From assembly GCA_017531585.1 (NCBI GenBank), contig JAFXKT010000001.1:62001-126000 (forward strand): a stretch of DNA of 64,000 nucleotides. Reading direction: 5' to 3'. The DNA is from Candidatus Saccharimonadota bacterium (GTDB lineage: Bacteria > Patescibacteriota > Saccharimonadia > Saccharimonadales > Saccharimonadaceae). The notes under the pieces were generated by a model. That model had not been told where the DNA came from. It worked only from the letters and a program-made list of their open reading frames with translations, and did not search any database. A program made the translations under genes and the position numbers. The number at the start of each line of letters is the position of its first letter. The first letter of the stretch is position 1. Positions 58,916-64,000 of this stretch are shown piece after piece.

Positions 58916-59239
58916 ATGGAAGCACCAGCCTGGATATTGGTAATCTTCTTGTCTGTAGCCCTATTTATCTTCTTAGTTCTCGGAATCGTGCTTATTATTG
59001 CACTTATCGGAGTTACAAAAGAAGCCAAGAAAATCATGCTACAAGGCCAGAATATTGCCGAAACCGCTGGAGATATCGCGGAGAATGTACGCGATTTTAC
59101 AACAGTTGGTGGTTTAGTTCGTTATTTTGTAGACAACTACATGGACAAGCAGAGTGCACGCAAAAAGCGCAACTCTGCTAAGAAAATAAGCTCTAAGGAA
59201 GGCAAGTCTTCCAAAGAAAGCGAGGACAAAGATGAGTAA
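58916..59239 (+). CDS. Small single-TM protein, YtxG/DUF948-like
   Basis: 107 residues: a membrane helix (about 6-31), an amphipathic stretch with TKEAKKIMLQGQNIAETAGD as in DUF948/YtxG-type proteins, and a Lys/Ser/Glu-rich tail. It overlaps the YtxH-like gene by eight bases, the same pair that occurs in Bacillus general-stress operons, though here it is linked to galU. Function unknown, probably envelope-associated. Confidence 0.7.
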   Translation: MEAPAWILVIFLSVALFIFLVLGIVLIIALIGVTKEAKKIMLQGQNIAETAGDIAENVRDFTTVGGLVRYFVDNYMDKQSARKKRNSAKKISSKEGKSSKESEDKDE

Positions 59240-59525
59240 TTGCGATAACTGCGACTGCAACGATTGTAGCTGCAAAGGCAAAGGTGGCAAATTCGCTCTT
59301 GGCGCAATCCTAGGCGCCGCCGCTGGTGCAATCGCTGGCGTACTACTAGCTCCAAAATCTGGCAAAGAAACCAGAAAAGACCTTAAAGAAGGTGGCAAAA
59401 AAGCCATCAAGAAAGGTCAGGAAGCCGGCAAGAAGGTTGGCGAGCAAGCAGAAAAGCTCAAAGACGCAGCCAAGGACAAAATCGAAGATTTCAAAAAGAA
59501 ATCCGAAGATAAATCTGAAGAATAA
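59232..59525 (+). CDS. YtxH-like protein with Cys-rich N-terminus
   Basis: 97 residues: CDNCDCNDCSC at positions 4-14, then a Gly/Ala-rich helix (about 20-42, GAILGAAAGAIAGVLLAPKSGKE), the hallmark of YtxH proteins, and a Lys/Glu-rich helical tail. The five-Cys start is unusual for YtxH and could bind metal. Last gene of the gat-galU unit, followed by a terminator. Confidence 0.75.
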   Translation: MSNCDNCDCNDCSCKGKGGKFALGAILGAAAGAIAGVLLAPKSGKETRKDLKEGGKKAIKKGQEAGKKVGEQAEKLKDAAKDKIEDFKKKSEDKSEE

Positions 59526-59530
59526 TTGAC

Positions 59531-59566
59531 TAGCAAAAATCCCGCTCTTAGTGGCGGGCTTTTTGT
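59531..59566. terminator. Terminator between the gat-galU unit and murJ
   Basis: CCCGC-N8-GCGGG flanked by AAAAA and TTTTT; serves convergent units. Confidence 0.8.
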
Positions 59567-59582
59567 TGGTTTTATTATTTCT

Positions 59583-61247
59583 CTATTTCTTCTGACTCTT
59601 GAAGATATTGTTACTAAATAGGATTTTCTTTAGTCCAGCATAGATAGGCTTAACTTCTTCAAGACGAAGAATGGTGCAGACAATCATATAAGCCACAACG
59701 CTTACGAAAGAGATAACGCAGAACTTCGGGAAGGTTTCGAGGAAGGAGTTATCTGCCTGACGGAGTGGTAATAGGCGAGTCATAATATAACAGACTACGC
59801 CAGTACAAGCTGCGGCGAGTAACATCCTAGCAAGAGCGCCCCAAAGTTTTGGCGTGAAGATCTTTTTATCTAGAGCCTTATTCTGGAAGATTAGAAGAAC
59901 CGTAACCTCGAACAATGCTGAGAGAGAGACAGCGTAAGCCAAGCCATCTGGACCAAAGCCAAGAGCATTCAAAGCAAACACCACGATTAGCCAGAATACG
60001 AAGGCGACGACAGAAATAATAAACGGAGTTTTTGCATCTTGGCGTGCATAGAAGCCGCGCGAAGCAATATGAAATACGGACTGACAGAAAATTGCTAAGA
60101 CAAAGGAACCTAAGACACTAGCAATCTTTGGATCACCACCGTTCTTGATAAAGTTTACAACGTAGCCACGTTCAAAGAATACAAGCACCGCGATAGGCAT
60201 CGCAATCCAAACAATAGAACGGAGTGCCTTGCAGAAAGTCTCAATAAAGGCCGAGTTATCTTTGCTGCTCTTCCCCTTCGCAGCATCCTCGCTAAGCTTC
60301 GAGAAATAGGCGGTAGAAATAGCGACGCCAATTAGGTTTACCGGCATAAGCTGGAGACTCGAAGCCTGTTGATAGGCACGGATCGACTGCTCGCCCATAT
60401 GAGAAGCAAGGTTGGTATTTACAATACCAGTAACGTAGTCGATACCCTGATCAAGAGAACGAGTTGGAAGAAGCTTCAATACAGTCCTAAAACCGCGGTT
60501 CTTCCACGAAATCTTGAAGTTGTAATCAAAGCCTAGACCAATGAGACCAATCACACTAACGATAAGCTGAAGCAAAGCACCAAAGACAACGCCGATTGCG
60601 ACACCCATGATGCCACCTTCGAAAATTTGAATACCAAAGATATTAATACCCTTCGTGAAGCTCAGGATACCAACAATAATACCGATGTTATAGAGGGCCG
60701 GAGCGGCAGCACAGAAGACAAAACGGCCAACTGCCTGCTGCATACTGTTTAAAACAGTAGTGATCGAGAATAGGAATGGATTAATTGCGATCACGCGCAT
60801 CATATTGATTGCGAGTGACATCGAGGATTCATTAAGACCCGGGGCAACAACATAGCGAACTAGAGGGTCAGCAAAAATCATGATAAAAATCGAAGCAACA
60901 CAGCAAAGAAGCGCCAAGAAGTTTAGTGTACTAGAGCTGAGCTCCCATGCAGATTTTCTATTCTTCGCAACCAAGCGTTCGTTAAGAATAGGAATAAATG
61001 TCACAGAAAGAGCACCAGATGTAATAACGAAGTACAAAAAATCTGGTACCGTAAAGGCCGCCGTATAAGCATCGAGACCTTCCGGGTAGGTGTCGTAATA
61101 CATAGAGTTTAGCCAGCGATCGCGGAAAATACCGAGAAGCGCCGAAACCAAAGTAGACGAAGCAAGAACCAAAGATGCGGCTTTGACTGACAATTTCATG
61201 TTAGCAGCAGAAACTGCTGAGCGTACATAGTTCTTTCTTCGCGGCAT
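59583..61247 (-). CDS. murJ: Lipid II flippase MurJ
   Basis: 554 residues, polytopic, MATE/MVF fold with about 14 helices. GIFRDRWL carries the family Arg-Asp-Arg of helix 1; ITSGALSVTFIPIL and MRVIAINPFLFSITTVLNSMQQAVGRF are typical. It flips lipid II to the outer leaflet, continuing the pathway from MurA and MurB. The ATG at 61247 lies six bases from the -10 box TGGTATAAT. It is monocistronic, but follows the membrane-partner gene by 45 bases. Confidence 0.92.
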   Translation of the reverse strand: MPRRKNYVRSAVSAANMKLSVKAASLVLASSTLVSALLGIFRDRWLNSMYYDTYPEGLDAYTAAFTVPDFLYFVITSGALSVTFIPILNERLVAKNRKSAWELSSSTLNFLALLCCVASIFIMIFADPLVRYVVAPGLNESSMSLAINMMRVIAINPFLFSITTVLNSMQQAVGRFVFCAAAPALYNIGIIVGILSFTKGINIFGIQIFEGGIMGVAIGVVFGALLQLIVSVIGLIGLGFDYNFKISWKNRGFRTVLKLLPTRSLDQGIDYVTGIVNTNLASHMGEQSIRAYQQASSLQLMPVNLIGVAISTAYFSKLSEDAAKGKSSKDNSAFIETFCKALRSIVWIAMPIAVLVFFERGYVVNFIKNGGDPKIASVLGSFVLAIFCQSVFHIASRGFYARQDAKTPFIISVVAFVFWLIVVFALNALGFGPDGLAYAVSLSALFEVTVLLIFQNKALDKKIFTPKLWGALARMLLAAACTGVVCYIMTRLLPLRQADNSFLETFPKFCVISFVSVVAYMIVCTILRLEEVKPIYAGLKKILFSNNIFKSQKK

Positions 61248-61253
61248 GTTCTT

Positions 61254-61259
61254 ATTATA
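61254..61259 (-). promoter_or_regulatory. Extended -10 box of murJ, leaderless spacing
   Basis: TGGTATAAT on the minus strand, six bases from the ATG. Confidence 0.65.
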
Positions 61260-61292
61260 CCATCCAGTCCAGTTTTATCACTTAGACAATGC

Positions 61293-62411
61293 TTATTTTT
61301 CGCAGTGTTTTATAACGTTAATTTCAAAATCTTCAGGATTAAACCCTTGCAGTTTTATCCATTCATTAATATGCTTTTTCGCCATGTCCGTATCTTTTTC
61401 CAGGGCGCAGTTTTCGACGTTTACATTCAACTTTTTGCCACCCGCAAAACGAATTGCAATAGCAGTTCCGTCATCTAGTTCAATCTCAGCAGGAAGATAA
61501 TTCTTGAGCAATAAGAAGTGACGTGAAGCAGTTTTTATCTTGCTTGAATCATAATGAAGAAGCTCGTTACCGTCAGATTTCAAGACGATTGTTATTTCTT
61601 TATCTACATTTTCGATTACGAGTTGATAGCTCTTTTTGTTGTTCGTCTCAATAATTGCAGAAACATTATTGCCATTTTTAACAATGGAGCGAGGCATAGT
61701 CATAATCGAATCCAGATTGTTTTCAAATTTCTTTAGATAGTTTTTAAGCGTTTCTCTAAGAACCGAAAGATTCATATCGTTCAGGCTGCCATATTTTTCC
61801 GCCTTTAGCAGAGCGAAGTTATCTAGAATATCTGTTCCCCACAAATAGCTATCCGAAATAATGTCCACACAAGTAGATTCTGGATATTTGCTATGCTCTT
61901 TTTCGGCACAACTTACGCGTGCAGGAGTACCGCCAGCGTCTTCCGTAAAGAAGCCGATCGCCCACTGGGTTTGAACGAGAAGAGATAGCTGCAAATCTTC
62001 GCTATCAATATAGAAGCTAGCGTAGCCCTGCTTAGTTTCGTTATCTGTTCGGTAGACATATTCGCCATCCTTTTTCTCGCGCACAGTAAAGGTAGCTTTT
62101 ACATTCTTGTTACCAGTGTTTAGAAGAACGATTTTATCAATCTCTTGCTGAGCGAGTGCCTGAGACGAAGAAGAGATATTACGCAGCTCGCCATTAAAAC
62201 CTTCGACGTTCAGCTTCTTGAAATTAAAATTCGAGACAATACCAGCAAATAGACAGGAGACAATCAAAATTACACAGAAGATAGTAATTATCTTTTTAAG
62301 TTTGCGAGGCATCGCAAAATGAGGCTTCTTTTCTTCTTCGGCCTTCGCCTGCTTCTCTTCCGAAGTCTTTTTTGCCGCCTGTTTGGAACTAGTTACCTTG
62401 TTTTCCCACAT
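61293..62411 (-). CDS. Single-pass membrane protein coupled to the wall hydrolase
   Basis: 372 residues from the ATG at 62411, which has AGGAA about eight bases upstream; it overlaps the hydrolase gene by 23 bases. A Lys/Glu-rich cytoplasmic segment (1-38) precedes one helix (about 40-63) and a large extracellular domain with VSCAEKEHSKYP and STCVDI Cys residues, a possible disulfide. The domain is not recognised. Its layout resembles S1-S3 (N-in, one helix, Cys-bearing exterior), but the GWKN/YIW signature is not clear. Coupling to a GH73 protein suggests control or placement of the hydrolase. Confidence 0.62.
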   Translation of the reverse strand: MWENKVTSSKQAAKKTSEEKQAKAEEEKKPHFAMPRKLKKIITIFCVILIVSCLFAGIVSNFNFKKLNVEGFNGELRNISSSSQALAQQEIDKIVLLNTGNKNVKATFTVREKKDGEYVYRTDNETKQGYASFYIDSEDLQLSLLVQTQWAIGFFTEDAGGTPARVSCAEKEHSKYPESTCVDIISDSYLWGTDILDNFALLKAEKYGSLNDMNLSVLRETLKNYLKKFENNLDSIMTMPRSIVKNGNNVSAIIETNNKKSYQLVIENVDKEITIVLKSDGNELLHYDSSKIKTASRHFLLLKNYLPAEIELDDGTAIAIRFAGGKKLNVNVENCALEKDTDMAKKHINEWIKLQGFNPEDFEINVIKHCEK

Positions 62412-64000
62412 TGAATTCTTCCTGGTTAATTTCCGACTCGAGATATACAAAAGTTACTCCATTGGCACTGTTTTCAAAATATGAGATAGGATGTTTTTTG
62501 ATCTTTGCTGAAGTATTTGGGTAGTCCGCCTCGATTGTATAGACCAGGTTGTCCTTAAATCCAAGCACAATTCCTGTATGGCCACAGGAGTAATCTCCGC
62601 ACTTAATACTGTCATCCGTAACACTAAAGACTGCGAGTGGTTTTACCTCTGTACCAGTGGAAAATTGAGGATAATCATCAGAGAGTTTCTTTGCTACGTC
62701 GCGCGGCAAACCCCAATCGCGGTCAACTTTACCAAGATTCGTGAAGCGCTGAACAAAGTAGGCAACGAGACTCGTGTCGTTATTTTTAGTCCCGAGCGGC
62801 AAATTCCAATCTTCCGCAGACACCGAGGAGGAATTATAGTGTTTGATAATTCGCTTCATTTCGCGCTCTTCTAGACCAGACTTTTTGGCGGTTTCAGTCA
62901 TGCATTTATAAGTCTTAGTGATTTCGTCACTAAAGTTAGTCGTGACAATTTCTTGGAGCTTTGAGTTAGTAGTCTCGATTTTATCTTTCGTAATACCATA
63001 TTGCTCCGCAACACCCAGAACAATCTTCGAAGCATAGGAATAATCATTGAGCGCGGAGAGATTATTATCACCTAGATTCCATGCACTGCTATCAGAAAAA
63101 TCCCCGACAAGAGTAATATAAATCACACCATCACGATTCGAATCTTTCGAGAAGGCGGCAGACTTGTTAATTGGGAAGTGCTGCACCGTGCGTTTAGAAA
63201 ACAGATCTACCGTAATATGCGGATAATAGCCGTCATAGAGCTTACTATAATTCGAAATTTCGCCAATTATGTTGTCTTTTGGAGATATAACACTCACGAC
63301 AATTTTATATGCTTTTTTCTCGCCATTGGTTTTGTCCGAGGCTTTAAAAGTCATGCCATAGTCACTAACTTTTAGGGAGTATTCCCTGCTCGTACCCATG
63401 ACTTCTTCTCTATGGAAGCCATTTACACTATCGCCAACAATCCAGCCATCATTAAAGCGTGTACCAGAAGATTTTGAGCTGTCCGAGCAAGAGCAATCGT
63501 TGTTTAGAACCGTATTCTGGATATAGTTAACGTTATCTTTCGAGTAGCTATTCTGATTAGCATGTTCACTCATTCTCTCGTTGCTTTCCGCTAGTTCCGC
63601 AGAGCTGAGCCAGCCAAGTTGCATAGAGCGCGCAACGACATAATCAATGTAGCTCGACACCTTGGCAACATAATTTGGATCCGTCGCATAGCCAGCAGCC
63701 TTGATAGCCTCAAGATATTTATACGGGTCAGTCATAGCTTCTTTCGTAAAGACACCTTTGGCGCCATAGGTTTTATAGTTTTGCTGGATTAGTTCAAAAT
63801 AACCACGCCAACCAGCCTCTAGATTGTCGTAATAATAGGCATTGTCTGGATTCGAGTCGTAAGCGCCGAGGCCAAAAAAGTTGTTGCGCATCGTAGCGAA
63901 ATAGCTTGTACCGGCAGTAGATTCTACGATACTCTGAGCCATCACAGCTTCCCAAGGAATACCAAATTCTACAGATAGATTTTGTGCGATTCCATGGTTT
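62389..64000 (-). CDS. GH73-type peptidoglycan hydrolase with CHAP-like domain lacking Cys (5' end cut)
   Basis: The frame is open through the window edge at 64000, so the N-terminus is missing; reading upstream gives FGIPWEAVMAQSIVESTAGTSY, the GH73/FlgJ-type N-acetylglucosaminidase motif with the catalytic Glu in Q-S-I-V-E-S. N-F-F-G-L-G follows. The last 140 residues (from about WNLPLGTKNNDT) resemble a CHAP amidase: A-Y-F-V-Q-R-F and GHTGIVLGF with His, but no Cys stands where CHAP needs its nucleophile. It would cut glycan strands, possibly as a VirB1-like wall-opening enzyme for the secretion apparatus, or during host attachment. Confidence 0.75.
   Translation of the reverse strand, partial: NHGIAQNLSVEFGIPWEAVMAQSIVESTAGTSYFATMRNNFFGLGAYDSNPDNAYYYDNLEAGWRGYFELIQQNYKTYGAKGVFTKEAMTDPYKYLEAIKAAGYATDPNYVAKVSSYIDYVVARSMQLGWLSSAELAESNERMSEHANQNSYSKDNVNYIQNTVLNNDCSCSDSSKSSGTRFNDGWIVGDSVNGFHREEVMGTSREYSLKVSDYGMTFKASDKTNGEKKAYKIVVSVISPKDNIIGEISNYSKLYDGYYPHITVDLFSKRTVQHFPINKSAAFSKDSNRDGVIYITLVGDFSDSSAWNLGDNNLSALNDYSYASKIVLGVAEQYGITKDKIETTNSKLQEIVTTNFSDEITKTYKCMTETAKKSGLEEREMKRIIKHYNSSSVSAEDWNLPLGTKNNDTSLVAYFVQRFTNLGKVDRDWGLPRDVAKKLSDDYPQFSTGTEVKPLAVFSVTDDSIKCGDYSCGHTGIVLGFKDNLVYTIEADYPNTSAKIKKHPISYFENSANGVTFVYLESEINQEEFNVGKQGN

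Overview
The window looks like a chromosomal piece of a Candidatus Saccharibacteria (TM7)-type member of the Candidate Phyla Radiation. This is inferred from gene content: tandem VirB6/TrbL-like polytopic proteins with long Arg/Ala/Asn-rich tails, an XRE-HTH fused to MurA, a compact sufCBSU operon without sufD, gatC-gatA-x-gatB, MurJ, and many wall-anchored or C-terminally membrane-anchored surface proteins. TGA is used as a normal stop (for example the murB/folD and sufS/sufU ATGA overlaps), so this is not the recoded Gracilibacteria/SR1 code. Oxygen-independent NrdD/NrdG points to anaerobic growth.

Layout. 1-6.9 kb (-): a pilus-like operon with a giant tip-like protein, two FctA-type pilins and the start of a signal-peptidase-like protein that has Asn where the catalytic Ser is expected. 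7-15.5 kb: a Sel1 protein, the SUF operon, an orphan gene of foreign appearance, tRNA-Arg followed by a NUDIX gene, a small membrane protein, and murB-folD. 15.6-32.6 kb (-): the core of the window, five paralogous VirB6/TrbL-like proteins (P1-P5) interleaved with three related single-pass partners (S1-S3). 32.6-35 kb: a candidate structured RNA and an LPKTG surface protein. 35-37.1 kb: a two-gene Ala-rich/Pro-Thr-rich module bracketed by a 16-bp inverted repeat. 37.2-44.7 kb: prmC-prfA, small genes with Firmicute-style signals, tRNA-Val followed by a GNAT gene, a NUDIX/isochorismatase/methyltransferase trio, and a propeller/Big_2 surface protein. 44.7-49 kb: an island (radical SAM, three methyltransferases, a flavoprotein-aldolase fusion) bracketed by a duplicated terminator sequence. 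49-64 kb: nrdDG with NrdR boxes, HTH-MurA, a peptidase S51 relative, the gatCA-HEPN-gatB-galU operon, murJ and a GH73 wall hydrolase with a membrane partner.

How it works together. Much of the window serves the cell surface: peptidoglycan synthesis (murA, murB, murJ, galU), surface display, and a type IV secretion-like inner-membrane apparatus, as expected of an episymbiont that attaches to a host bacterium. The S and P genes are translationally coupled in S-P pairs, which suggests that each partner is made together with its own channel-like protein.

Two expression dialects are visible. Many resident genes have an extended -10 box (TGnTAtAAT) placed 6-8 nt before the start codon, predicting leaderless or nearly leaderless mRNAs. 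A second set of genes has textbook TTGACA-17-TATAAT promoters and mostly strong AAGGAGG-type ribosome sites, suggesting recent acquisition, probably from Firmicute-like bacteria.
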